Shown in pieces: positions 52,603 to 61,335 of a stretch of 64,000 nt of DNA. The notes beneath the pieces are model-generated. The model did not search any database. It was given only the letters and a program-made list of their open reading frames with translations, and had not been told where the DNA came from. The position numbers and the translations under genes are program-made. The DNA is from JBMNFI01 sp050949225 (GTDB lineage: Bacteria > Bacillota > Dehalobacteriia > UBA4068). The number at the start of each line of letters is the position of its first letter. Within the stretch, counting starts at the first letter, position 1. The DNA is taken from assembly GCA_050949225.1 (NCBI GenBank), contig JBMNFI010000001.1:1-64000 (forward strand), in the 5' to 3' direction.

Positions 52603-53919
52603 ATGAACAATTCTTATAGCATATATTTGCGTTCACTTGGTTGTGCAAAAAACTTAGTGGATTCTGAAATAATGAGTGGGTTGTTGGCTTTTCATGATTT
52701 CAATTTGACCGAAAATGCCGCCGAGGCTCAAGTGATTATTTTAAATACCTGTGCTTTTATTCAAGAAGCGAAAGAAGAGGCTATTGAAAATATTTTGGCT
52801 TTGGCGCAGTATAAGCAAAACGGCAAGTGTCAACTGTTGATAGTGACAGGCTGCTTGATTGAAAAATATCGTCAAGAGGTGCTGGAGGCTTTGCCGGAGA
52901 TTGATGCTGTTTTAGGAACCTCTGAATATCAAAAAATTGCTGAATTAATAAGTGAAAAATTGCATCTTACACCGCCGGCGAGGATTGAAAGTGATCCGTA
53001 TCTTTTTCGTCGATTATCTACCCCCTCTCATACTGCTTATTTGAAAATTGCAGATGGTTGTGATAACCATTGCTCTTACTGTTTAATACCTCAATTGCGC
53101 GGTGCTTTTTACAGCCGTCCTTTGGAGGATATTTTTCAAGAGGCAAAGGCTCTTCGGAAAAAAAATGTGCAGGAACTGGTAATTATTGCTCAAGACAGCA
53201 CTAACTATGGGTCTGATTTATATGGAAGACCCTCTTTGGCGCCCTTGCTGGAGCGTTTAGCGCAACTGGATTTTAAATGGATTCGTTTGCTTTATGTTTA
53301 TCCTGATTTGGTTGATGAACAATTGTTAAAGGTGATGGCTGCTCATAAAAATATTTGTCATTATTTAGATATCCCTTTACAACATGCTGATAATAAGATT
53401 TTAAAGGCTATGAACAGGCGAGGAACAGTAGAAGAGAGCAAGGCTAAAATTGCTTTAATTCGCCGTTATTTACCTGATATCGCTTTACGCACAACCATGA
53501 TGGTCGGTTTTCCCGGGGAAACCAAGGCTTCTGTGGCGCAGATGGTTGAATTTTTGCAAGAAATGCAATTTGACTGGGTGGGCGTGTTTAAATATTGTCG
53601 AGAGGCTGATACGGTGGCTGCCCGGATGCCATCCCAAGTTAAAAAGGATGCTAAACTGCGCCGTGAGCATAAAATTATGACTTTGCAGGCGGGTTTAACT
53701 CATCAGCGTTTAAAGCGTCATCTGGGTCAGGTTTTGGAAGTTTTGGTTGAAGGGCCTGTAGATGGGCTTCCCGGATGGTATGAGGGACGATCACAATATC
53801 ATGCTCCTGAAGTTGATGGTTTGATTTATTTTTCTGCTGAAAATCTTAGTGTTGGTCAATTTGTGCAGGTAAAAATAACCGCTGTTGAAATATATGATTT
53901 AATAGGAGAGGTTCTATGA
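52603..53919 (+). CDS. rimO: Ribosomal protein S12 methylthiotransferase RimO
   Basis: This encodes 438 residues. The UPF0004 domain begins RSLGCAKNLVDSEIM; the radical SAM cluster motif is CDNHCSYCLIPQLRG near 151-165; a TRAM-like domain is at the C-terminus. It adds a methylthio group to an aspartate of ribosomal protein S12 using two Fe-S clusters. It overlaps pgsA by 4 nt. Confidence 0.95.
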   Translation: MNNSYSIYLRSLGCAKNLVDSEIMSGLLAFHDFNLTENAAEAQVIILNTCAFIQEAKEEAIENILALAQYKQNGKCQLLIVTGCLIEKYRQEVLEALPEIDAVLGTSEYQKIAELISEKLHLTPPARIESDPYLFRRLSTPSHTAYLKIADGCDNHCSYCLIPQLRGAFYSRPLEDIFQEAKALRKKNVQELVIIAQDSTNYGSDLYGRPSLAPLLERLAQLDFKWIRLLYVYPDLVDEQLLKVMAAHKNICHYLDIPLQHADNKILKAMNRRGTVEESKAKIALIRRYLPDIALRTTMMVGFPGETKASVAQMVEFLQEMQFDWVGVFKYCREADTVAARMPSQVKKDAKLRREHKIMTLQAGLTHQRLKRHLGQVLEVLVEGPVDGLPGWYEGRSQYHAPEVDGLIYFSAENLSVGQFVQVKITAVEIYDLIGEVL

Positions 53920-54467
53920 ACTTAGCTAATCGTATTACTTTAATCAGAATCTGCTTGATACCTGTTTTTTTAATAGTACTTTATTTGCTGCCGCAACCTT
54001 TTAATTTTATGATTAGCTCGTTTATTTTTATTGCAGCGGCGGCCACTGATGGTATAGATGGTTATATCGCCAGAAATTATAATATGGTGACTAATTTAGG
54101 CAAATTTATGGATCCACTAGCAGATAAACTACTGGTAGCGGCGGCTTTTATTGCTTTTGTCGATTTAAGCTTGCTGACGGCTTGGATCGTCATTGTGATT
54201 TTGAGCAGGGAGTTTATCATTACCGGACTGCGAGCCATTGCGGCAGAAAAAGGGGTGGTTATTGCCGCATCGGCGATGGGTAAGTTCAAAACAGTAAGCC
54301 AAATTGTGGCTATTGTTTTATTGTTATGGCTGGCGGCAGGTTGGCTTTCCGGTAATGTCTGGCAAGTCATAGTGCAGGTGATCGTCTATCTGGCTTTGTT
54401 TTTTACGGTATATTCCGGTATTGAATATATCTATAATGGACGGAGTTTCTTGTTTAAAGATCGTTAA
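53916..54467 (+). CDS. pgsA: CDP-diacylglycerol-glycerol-3-phosphate phosphatidyltransferase
   Basis: This encodes 183 residues with about four to six membrane helices. The CDP-alcohol motif D-G-x-x-(A)-R-x8-G-x3-D-x3-D is present as DGYIARNYNMVTNLGKFMDP, with a further D in LADK. It makes phosphatidylglycerol phosphate in the membrane. It is translationally coupled to rimO by ATGA. Confidence 0.94.
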   Translation: MNLANRITLIRICLIPVFLIVLYLLPQPFNFMISSFIFIAAAATDGIDGYIARNYNMVTNLGKFMDPLADKLLVAAAFIAFVDLSLLTAWIVIVILSREFIITGLRAIAAEKGVVIAASAMGKFKTVSQIVAIVLLLWLAAGWLSGNVWQVIVQVIVYLALFFTVYSGIEYIYNGRSFLFKDR

Positions 54468-54494
54468 TATGAAGATTGCTGAAAGGAATAAAGA

Positions 54495-54986
54495 ATGCAC
54501 ACATATGAATCTTTAGTGAAAATTTTAATCGCCCAAAATATGACCATAGCTACTGCTGAATCATGTACAGGCGGAGGTATCGCTTCGGCCATTACGGAAA
54601 CTCCCGGCAGTTCTAGTTGTTTTGGTTATGGCATAGTTAGTTATGCTAATGAAGCAAAGCATCGTCTTTTAGGTGTGCCGCAGCATACTCTTAAACAACA
54701 TGGTGCCGTATCGGAGCAGACGGCGGTAGCGATGAGTAAAGGGGTGCGAGCTGTGGCAGGAGCTGATATTGGTATTTCCGTAACGGGTGTAGCTGGGCCG
54801 GATGGCGGAAGCGCCGAAAAACCGGTCGGTTTGGTGTATATTTCTTTGGCGACTGCTGATCGGATCTATGTTCATAAGCATAATTTTTCCGGCGAACGGC
54901 ATCAAGTGAGAGAGCAGACTAAAAAGAAAGCTTTATCGTTAATCTTTGAATATCTGGATCAGATAGAGGGAGAACAGGATGATTAA
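54495..54986 (+). CDS. pncC: CinA C-terminal-type nicotinamide-nucleotide amidase (PncC)
   Basis: This encodes 163 residues. TAESCTGGGIASAITETPGSS and VTGVAGPDGGSAEKPVGLVY are the signature stretches of the CinA C-terminal domain. It deamidates NMN to nicotinate mononucleotide. The N-terminal molybdopterin-like domain of full CinA is absent, as in E. coli PncC. It sits in the usual pgsA-cinA position, but recA does not follow. Confidence 0.93.
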   Translation: MHTYESLVKILIAQNMTIATAESCTGGGIASAITETPGSSSCFGYGIVSYANEAKHRLLGVPQHTLKQHGAVSEQTAVAMSKGVRAVAGADIGISVTGVAGPDGGSAEKPVGLVYISLATADRIYVHKHNFSGERHQVREQTKKKALSLIFEYLDQIEGEQDD

Positions 54987-55656
54987 AAAAAACAAACTTT
55001 CAATAGTAGCAGGGCTTATATGTTGTTTGTTTTTTTTGGCAGGCTGCCAGAGTCAGGCTTCATTGGCCGACATGTCACCTCAAGAATACCGGCATGAGTC
55101 TGGTTTTCAAATGCAGCTACCCTCCGATTGGCAAGTGTTATCAGAAAATGAAGTCAGTGTTAATTTCTCTGCTGAACAAGGGGCCATTTCTCTTTTGGCT
55201 TTGGCGGAGATTGGTAGCTCAGACTATTATACGCCGGATTTATTAGCGAAAAATTTTAAAAGTTCTTTAATCGATCAGGTTCAGAATATGGAAGTGATTG
55301 ATGAGCCTTTTGTGTCGAATCCAAAGACACAGTATCGTCAGCTTTTAACGGGAAAAGACGATCAGGGCAAAACAGTTTATGTGGACTTTTGGCTGATTAT
55401 GCCGATTGATACGGTACATTATTATCTAATTTTAATCGCCGGCGGCGATGATTATCAAAGGTATGTGGGAGTATATGACGATATCATTGCCAGCTTCAAG
55501 TTATCAAAGTCTTCCGCTGAAATATATGCTCACTTAGAAGGTGATTATCATCAAAAAATCTATGAAAAAGCTATGGAAATAGAAATTGAACGACTGAAAG
55601 AAAAATTTGACATTAGTGATGCCAAAGCCGAGCAAGAGGTGGAAAACCAAGAATAG
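54979..55656 (+). CDS. Lipoprotein of unknown function
   Basis: This encodes 225 residues with a lipoprotein signal (LICCLFFLAGC, Cys at 23), so it is anchored outside the membrane. The mature part has a PsbP/DcrB-like pattern of the kind FQMQLPSDWQV...SENE, common in secreted stress proteins, then a long C-terminal helix. It overlaps pncC by 8 nt. Confidence 0.75.
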   Translation: MIKKNKLSIVAGLICCLFFLAGCQSQASLADMSPQEYRHESGFQMQLPSDWQVLSENEVSVNFSAEQGAISLLALAEIGSSDYYTPDLLAKNFKSSLIDQVQNMEVIDEPFVSNPKTQYRQLLTGKDDQGKTVYVDFWLIMPIDTVHYYLILIAGGDDYQRYVGVYDDIIASFKLSKSSAEIYAHLEGDYHQKIYEKAMEIEIERLKEKFDISDAKAEQEVENQE

Positions 55657-55789
55657 AGAATAACTTTCCGCTTATAATTGGACAAAGAGATGAATAATGT
55701 AAAAAAGTGAGGATGAAATTTTGGCTGTTGTTTTCTATTTTCGACGTATCAACAGATGTTTAAAATATTAACGTTGATGAGGTTTCTGC

Positions 55790-55818
55790 TTGCTTTTCAA
55801 TGATGATTGTGGTATTAT
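55790..55818 (+). promoter_or_regulatory. tRNA-Leu promoter
   Basis: TTGCTT (55790-55795), a 17-bp spacer and TATTAT (55813-55818), 19 bp before the tRNA 5' end. The remaining gap from 55657 has no gene. Confidence 0.75.
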
Positions 55819-55836
55819 TTTTATCGTGATAATTTT

Positions 55837-55923
55837 GCGGCTATGGCGGAACTGGCAGACGCGCTAGATTCAGGTTCTAGTCGGGATTACCCGGTGGAGG
55901 TTCAAGTCCTCTTAGCCGCACCA
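55837..55923 (+). tRNA. tRNA-Leu (anticodon CAG)
   Basis: 87 nt with perfect acceptor pairing (GCGGCTA with TAGCCGC), anticodon stem CTAGA/TCTAG around loop TTCAGGT (CAG at 55871-55873), a long variable arm as for class II leucine tRNAs, a T loop with GGTTCAAGTCC, and an encoded CCA. A terminator follows within 2 nt. Confidence 0.96.
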
Positions 55924-55924
55924 T

Positions 55925-55962
55925 AAAAGCCCTAGCTAAACGTATGATTAGCTAGGGCTTTT
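55925..55962 (+). terminator. Terminator after tRNA-Leu
   Basis: AAAAGCCCTAGCTA pairs perfectly with TAGCTAGGGCTTTT. Confidence 0.92.
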
Positions 55963-55965
55963 TGC

Positions 55966-56509
55966 TTTTTAAATTTCTCTCTTATAATGCTTTGGGTGGC
56001 TGATTGAAAAATAATTAACTGCAGAAGCTACTGGAGCAGATAGGGTGTAAATCAACCATCTGTAACAGTGCTTATGGAGGGGGTTCAATTTTATAGGTTG
56101 AAAAGTTTACTATATGAAGTATACTAACTAATGCAAATGAAAGACAGCGAAAGTTTTCTAGAAATGTGCAATAATATTGTTGGTTTGAAAGAAAACTCAC
56201 AGCGATGCTGTGTCAAGGGAAAGATAAAAGTCCGGAAGAGGATTTTCAAACTCGATGATGAAAGAATAACAGCCGAAAAAGCCGTCTTGGATGAATTGAA
56301 AAACACTTAAACTAGTAATTTAAATTATACACACAATTTAAGCCATTGTTTACATATGCCTATAACTATATTTTTAATAAACACCGGTATACCGGGTATA
56401 CCATAAGAATCCTTTTGGAAGTGATATCTCTTCAGAGAAAATGATGATCAAGAGGGAATTAAAAATAAATACGTCTATACTTGGTGAAAATAGTTAAGGA
56501 GGTTTTCCT
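55966..56509. other. Gap after tRNA-Leu, possibly decayed
   Basis: This 544-nt stretch has no convincing gene. A 59-codon frame (ATG 56131 to TAA 56310: MQMKDSESFLEMCNN...) has no ribosome-binding site and may be a remnant. Sequence next to a tRNA 3' end is a common integration site, but I see no repeat of the tRNA end. Confidence 0.35.
56386..56402. promoter_or_regulatory. Double GGTATACC operator-like site
   Basis: GGTATACC-G-GGTATACC: two self-complementary octamers spaced by one base, 108 bp upstream of the lipoprotein gene. It could bind a dimeric repressor. Confidence 0.4.
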
Positions 56510-57255
56510 ATGAAAACATCATTAAAAATATGCTTAACAGCAATAATTATGATTTGTTTAGCAGCCATCTTAGTGAGTGGATGTCAACATGAATCAACAA
56601 AGGCAGTACTGCCGGATATGTCCCTGGAAGAAATGACTGCACAGTCCGAAATGGTTGTTGTTGGGGAAGTTATCGAAAAAAAGCTTTCAAGATTGATCCC
56701 GTTGATGATAATGACCCTATAAGAGAATGTATGGATTATTATCTGGAACCTCAGGAAGTACTACGTGGCGAAGTTGTTGGTGAAACGGTTATTGTACGTA
56801 TTTTAGGTGACTATATTTCTGATACAGAGGAATATGCAAATTTTGAGCGGATTGAAATAGCAGTAGGGCAGGAAGATTTACTTATTCTGAAACAGCTGGA
56901 CATGGGTAGTGATTACCAAACAGAAGGCAACTATTATTATGTACAAAATGAAAATAATGAGGCTTATCAAAAAGAAAAAGAGTCAGATGTTTTATATAAA
57001 CGCATTGTCATAAATATTTCTTCTATGGATGTAAATTTTCAGGAAATAGTAACTTCAGAAGCAGATACGATTAATTACCCTTCGTATAAAGAACTGGTGA
57101 AAAAAATCAATAAATCAACGCCAGTTGATCCCAGTCACCATAAAAAAGAATTACTTAGTAACTTAAAAGCTAATATCGAAAGCGGTTTTGTGACTCAAGA
57201 AGAATATGATCGATATGTCAGAGAACTTGATATGTATGCAACTATCATAGAATAG
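56510..57255 (+). pseudogene. Lipoprotein gene broken by a frameshift at an A7 run
   Basis: The first frame begins MKTSLKICLTAII and has a lipobox (AILVSGC). Near residue 56 it meets seven As (56676-56682) and ends at 56722. An eighth A would restore a continuous frame reading AFKIDPVDDNDPIRE then MDYYLEPQEVLRGE to 57255. Together they form a lipoprotein of about 247 residues. Either the gene is a recent pseudogene, or transcriptional slippage on the A run makes it, or the assembly has a one-base error. The upstream AAGGAGG is good. Confidence 0.75.
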
Positions 57256-57266
57256 TTGCTATCATG

Positions 57267-57302
57267 AAAAGAGCCTTAACTTTAAAATTAAGGCTCTTTT
57301 TT
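57267..57302 (+). terminator. Terminator after the lipoprotein gene
   Basis: AAAAGAGCCTTAA pairs with TTAAGGCTCTTTT. Confidence 0.9.
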
Positions 57303-57480
57303 ATGCACTTAAAGGTAAAATGTCCTCTTGCGCCATTTTTCACAACATGCCAAAACAGTCACGTTATACGGGAAACGGCCTTATCCAGAACATGAATTTA
57401 CACTTAGTTTCTGAAGGCCGACAAAGTATTTTTTTATCGAAATATTTTTGGTCCTTTTTTTATAGACAGCCTGTCTGTGA

Positions 57481-57509
57481 TTGCTATAGTGATTTTTTTG
57501 GTATATAAT
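57481..57509 (+). promoter_or_regulatory. map promoter
   Basis: TTGCTA (57481-57486), 17 bp, TATAAT (57504-57509), 31 bp upstream of the map start. Confidence 0.75.
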
Positions 57510-57539
57510 AAAATGTATGAAGATATGGAGGCAAAATAA

Positions 57540-58292
57540 ATGATTATAAAAAGTGAAAAAGATTTAGCGAAAATGAAAGAGATTGGACAAATCGTTGCTC
57601 TTACATTAAAAGGCATGTGTGAGGCGGCAAAACCGGGTATGACCACTAAAGAATTAGATGAAATCGGTCATCAGTTACTGAAAAGTCATGGTGCAGTATC
57701 TGCGCCGATCTCTATGTATAAATTTCCCGGTCATAATTGTATTAGTGTTAATGAAGAGGTTGCTCATGGTATCCCCGGTTCAAGAGTTCTCCAAAAGGGT
57801 GACATGGTCAATATAGATGTTTCAGCTCATAAAAACGGTTATTATTCGGATAATGGCGCCAGCATTGTTTTAGGGGAGGCAACAGCACATCAAAAAAAGC
57901 TTATGCAGGCATCCAAGGAGGCACTTAATCAGGCACTATCCATGGCTAAAGCCGGAAATAAACTAAATACTTTAGGGTTAATGGTTGAAAAAACAGCTCA
58001 TAGATATGGTTTTTCTGTGGTGAAAAATCTCTGTGGTCATGGGATCGGTCGAACCTTACATGATGAGCCGGAATGTATTTATAATTATTATGAAAAACGA
58101 GATCAACGTATTATCGAAAATGGGATGGTCTTGGCAGTGGAGACTTTTGTTTCGGAAAAGGATGATTATGTTTATGAGATGTCCGATGGTTGGACACTCA
58201 AAACCCCCAACAATAGTCAAGTTGCTCAGTTTGAGCATACAATTATGGTTACAGAAGAAGATCCCTTAATCCTAACTTTATTGGCTAATTAA
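57540..58292 (+). CDS. map: Methionine aminopeptidase, type I
   Basis: This encodes 250 residues from ATG 57540 after TGGAGGC. Metal ligands are seen in NIDVSAHKNGYYSDNGAS (two aspartates), GHGIGRTLHDEP (histidine), VLAVETF and FEHTIMV (glutamates). It removes the initiator methionine in the cytoplasm. The following gene starts 1 nt after its stop. Confidence 0.95.
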   Translation: MIIKSEKDLAKMKEIGQIVALTLKGMCEAAKPGMTTKELDEIGHQLLKSHGAVSAPISMYKFPGHNCISVNEEVAHGIPGSRVLQKGDMVNIDVSAHKNGYYSDNGASIVLGEATAHQKKLMQASKEALNQALSMAKAGNKLNTLGLMVEKTAHRYGFSVVKNLCGHGIGRTLHDEPECIYNYYEKRDQRIIENGMVLAVETFVSEKDDYVYEMSDGWTLKTPNNSQVAQFEHTIMVTEEDPLILTLLAN

Positions 58293-58293
58293 A

Positions 58294-58866
58294 ATGGCAA
58301 GAAAAACTCCGAAAAAGAAATATCAAGACTTGGAAAAACAAAGTTTCAGTCAAATTAATCATCCCGAAAGAAAAAAGAACAGGCCGATTCTCAAGATCCC
58401 GCGCAGCAACTTAGATATTGCTCTGGAGTTATTGAGTTTGGCGGGTATCTTGGTCTTAATGGCGATCTTTTTTATCAATTGGCCGACCATCCCATCGGAA
58501 ATCCCGATGCACTTTACTGGGGATGGTAGTGTTGATACCTGGGGTAGCAAAAATTTTCTTTGGTTGTTTTTGTTGTTGGCAGTGGGGCTGTATATAGGCT
58601 TACTTTTGGGCGGACGCAAGCCTCATCTGTTTAATTACAGTATACCGATTACCGAAGATAATGCGGAACATATTTACAAGGGCAGTGTGCTTTTTTTCAA
58701 CATAGTAAAAAGTATCCTTATGTGGATTTTCGTGGTTATCTTAAATGCCATGATTAAAACAAGCTTGGGCGAAACTGTTTATTTGGGTGCGTGGATGATT
58801 ATCTTGATAAGTATTTTGGCAATTACCATGATAGCCTTTTTTGTTTGGTGCCATAAAAATCGCTGA
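58294..58866 (+). CDS. DUF1648 membrane protein
   Basis: This encodes 190 residues with four membrane helices. The segment INWPTIPSEIPMHFTGDGSVDTWGSK is the DUF1648 hallmark (P-x-x-(I/V)-P-x-H-(F/W)). A lysine-rich N-terminus precedes it. Function unknown; some family members regulate extracytoplasmic functions. It begins 1 nt after map. Confidence 0.85.
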   Translation: MARKTPKKKYQDLEKQSFSQINHPERKKNRPILKIPRSNLDIALELLSLAGILVLMAIFFINWPTIPSEIPMHFTGDGSVDTWGSKNFLWLFLLLAVGLYIGLLLGGRKPHLFNYSIPITEDNAEHIYKGSVLFFNIVKSILMWIFVVILNAMIKTSLGETVYLGAWMIILISILAITMIAFFVWCHKNR

Positions 58867-58894
58867 AAAAGAGGGATAAAGAAGATGTCATTTT

Positions 58895-59647
58895 ATGAGT
58901 AAGCAGGAAATTTTTATGCGTAAGGCGCTTTATCATATATTACGCTATACAGTACTGATGATAGGTTTTGCCCTGATTGGATTTAGTGCTGTTATGATGG
59001 TAAAATCAGGTTTAGGAGCGGCCCCTTGGGATGTTTTTCATACCGGCCTTACTAATGTTTTACCGGTAACTTTAGGGCAGGCCAGCATCGGTGCAGGGGT
59101 TGTTTTTATTATCGTTGCTTTTATTATGGGAGTTAAGCCTTATATAGGTACTATTTTAAATATGATTTTTATCGGTATTTTCATGGATTTGACAATTTAT
59201 TTAAACATTTTTCCCGCGATACCGGAAAGTCTGCTGATGCGCATAGTTTATTTGGTTTTAGGAACCTTTATTTGTTCTATTGGAGCGGCTGTGTATTTTT
59301 CGGCCAACCTGCAATATGGTCCACGAGACAGCCTGATGATGGCCATCAATAAGCGTACGCCGCTTTCTATTCGTTCTGCCAGAACTATTTTAGAAATTGC
59401 GGCGGTCTTTTTTGGTTGGTTGATGGGAGGAGTTTTTGGTCTTGGCACAATTTTCTTTGCCCTGACAACAGGAAGTTTTTTACTTTTGGGCATTAATGGT
59501 ATTAACAAATTTAAGGCCGGTCGCTGGTTCAAGATTTTTACAGAAAAATTTTATTATTGTGATCAAAAAGAGGAAGATTATGATAAATCAGATCATTATC
59601 AAAAGCTTTTAAGTAAAGGGATTGAATCAAAAGAAGGGAGAAGATAA
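58895..59647 (+). CDS. YczE/YitT-type membrane protein
   Basis: This encodes 250 residues from ATG 58895; ATG 58916 is possible. Five hydrophobic helices with GFALIGFSAVMMVKSGLGAAPWD and the later FSANLQYGPRDSLMMAI are the signature of the YczE/YyaS/YitT family of uncharacterised membrane proteins (related to transporters). The last about 40 residues are charged. Confidence 0.85.
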   Translation: MSKQEIFMRKALYHILRYTVLMIGFALIGFSAVMMVKSGLGAAPWDVFHTGLTNVLPVTLGQASIGAGVVFIIVAFIMGVKPYIGTILNMIFIGIFMDLTIYLNIFPAIPESLLMRIVYLVLGTFICSIGAAVYFSANLQYGPRDSLMMAINKRTPLSIRSARTILEIAAVFFGWLMGGVFGLGTIFFALTTGSFLLLGINGINKFKAGRWFKIFTEKFYYCDQKEEDYDKSDHYQKLLSKGIESKEGRR

Positions 59648-59648
59648 G

Positions 59649-60218
59649 ATGAAAATAGTTTTAATTTGTGGTAGTCCTCGTCCTCATGGTAACACTGCAC
59701 AGACGCTTGCTGCCTGCGCAAAAACCCTTGAGAGTCAAGGATTGGAAACAAAAATTATTAGCTTAGCGGATAAAAAAATCGCAAGCTGTGTGGCCTGTTA
59801 TTCTTGTAAGGGCGGCGACGGACATTGTGCCATTCAAGATGGCTTTAATGAAATAGCCGATGAAGTAGCAACGGCTGACGGACTGATTGTGGGGGCACCG
59901 GTTTATTTTGGCACGGCACGTGGTGATATGATGTGCCTGTTACAGCGCTTGGGAATGGTCTCCCGTGGTGGCCCTAAGTTTTTAAAAGGGATGGTCGGCG
60001 GTCCGATTGCTTTGGCACGTCGCGGCGGCGCAACAGTCGCTATTCAAGAGATGTTGATGTTTTATTTTATCAATGGCATGATTGCCGTGGGGGCTGATTA
60101 CTGGAATATGCTGTTTGGCGGTATTGAAGAAGGTTCAGTGCATCAAGACACTGAAGGAATGAATAATATTCAAGTATTTGCTAACAATGTTGCTGATGTA
60201 GTTAAAAAGATGAGGTAA
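59649..60218 (+). CDS. NADPH-dependent FMN reductase (iron-sulfur flavoprotein type)
   Basis: This encodes 189 residues from ATG 59649, which has AGGGAGAAG before it. The FMN phosphate loop is GSPRPHGNT and the cysteine pattern C-x-x-C-x-x-C (VACYSCKGGDGHC) can hold an iron-sulfur cluster as in archaeal and clostridial Isf proteins. GAPVYFGTARG follows. It carries electrons in the cytoplasm. It is followed 1 nt later by cobT. Confidence 0.9.
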   Translation: MKIVLICGSPRPHGNTAQTLAACAKTLESQGLETKIISLADKKIASCVACYSCKGGDGHCAIQDGFNEIADEVATADGLIVGAPVYFGTARGDMMCLLQRLGMVSRGGPKFLKGMVGGPIALARRGGATVAIQEMLMFYFINGMIAVGADYWNMLFGGIEEGSVHQDTEGMNNIQVFANNVADVVKKMR

Positions 60219-60219
60219 A

Positions 60220-61266
60220 ATGATTTCACAAACGATAAAAAAAATCAAGCCTTTAGACAAAAAGGCCATGATAGGTGCACAAAAGCGCTTAGATTCTTTA
60301 AGCAAACCCAAGGATAGCTTAGGTAAGCTGGAAAGAGTGCTTTGTCAGCTGGCGGGAATACAAGGGAAAGCCATTCCCTGTATCAAACAGAAAGCCGCTA
60401 TCCTGGCGGCAGGAGACCATGGTGTAGCCGCCCAAAATGTTTCAGCTTATCCGCAGGAAGTAACAGTACAGATGCTCTTAAATTTTACTGATGGCGGGGC
60501 GGCCATGAGTGTCTTAATGAGACAATTGGCGGGCCGTTTGTATGTGGTTGATGTCGGCGTTATCGGAGATTATCCAGAGGATTCCGGAATCATTAATTAT
60601 AATATCAGACACGGCACTAATGATATCAGTCAAGGGGCGGCCATGACAGAAGAGGAAGCTCAAAAGGCTGTATTGGTTGGTATTAAGCTGGCTGAGCAGG
60701 CAATATCAGAAGGAGCAAAGATTATTGCCATCGGAGAAATGGGCATTGCTAATACCACCCCCTCAGCAGCTTTGGCATCTTTTTATTGTCAAATGCCGGC
60801 AGCAGAGGCTTGTGGTTACGGAACGGGTATAGATGAACAACGTCTGCATAATAAAATAGCTGCTGTTGAGGCTGCATTAAAGCTTAATCAAAAAAGTGCC
60901 CCTCTTGCTGTCCTGGCGCAGCTAGGGGGCTTGGAGATCGCCGCTTTAGCTGGAATTATTATTGGTTCGGCGGCCGGACAATGTGCCGTGGTTATTGATG
61001 GATACATTTCCTCTGTGGCGGCTCTTTGCGCTGTAGAGTTGGCTCCTTTGGCTAAGGACTATATTATCGGCTCTCATCAGTCCTTTGAGCCCGGGCATGG
61101 CAAAGTTTTGGCATATTTACAAATAGAACCGTTGCTATTATTGGATATGCGTTTAGGAGAAGGCAGCGGAGCAGCGTTGGCGCTACAATTGCTTGATTCG
61201 GCTTTGTTATTAATGACGGAAATGACAACTTTTAGTGAAGCGGGAGTGGCAAATAAAATTAAATAA
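60220..61266 (+). CDS. cobT: Nicotinate-nucleotide-dimethylbenzimidazole phosphoribosyltransferase
   Basis: This encodes 348 residues. AAGDHGVAAQNVSAYPQEVT, GEMGIANTTPSAAL and the C-terminal MRLGEGSGAALAL with the catalytic glutamate are CobT motifs. It attaches the lower ligand base to ribose phosphate in cobalamin synthesis. No other cob genes are adjacent, so it may serve salvage. It is operonic with the flavoprotein. Confidence 0.94.
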   Translation: MISQTIKKIKPLDKKAMIGAQKRLDSLSKPKDSLGKLERVLCQLAGIQGKAIPCIKQKAAILAAGDHGVAAQNVSAYPQEVTVQMLLNFTDGGAAMSVLMRQLAGRLYVVDVGVIGDYPEDSGIINYNIRHGTNDISQGAAMTEEEAQKAVLVGIKLAEQAISEGAKIIAIGEMGIANTTPSAALASFYCQMPAAEACGYGTGIDEQRLHNKIAAVEAALKLNQKSAPLAVLAQLGGLEIAALAGIIIGSAAGQCAVVIDGYISSVAALCAVELAPLAKDYIIGSHQSFEPGHGKVLAYLQIEPLLLLDMRLGEGSGAALALQLLDSALLLMTEMTTFSEAGVANKIK

Positions 61267-61280
61267 GTGCTTTTAAAATT

Positions 61281-61315
61281 AACAGGCGATAGCATTAATG
61301 CTATCGCCTGTTTGT
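61281..61315. terminator. Terminator between convergent cobT and the 61336 gene
   Basis: AACAGGCGATAGCATT is followed at once by its exact complement (32-bp palindrome) and a short T run. Confidence 0.88.
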
Positions 61316-61335
61316 GTAATCGCCTGATAATAATT

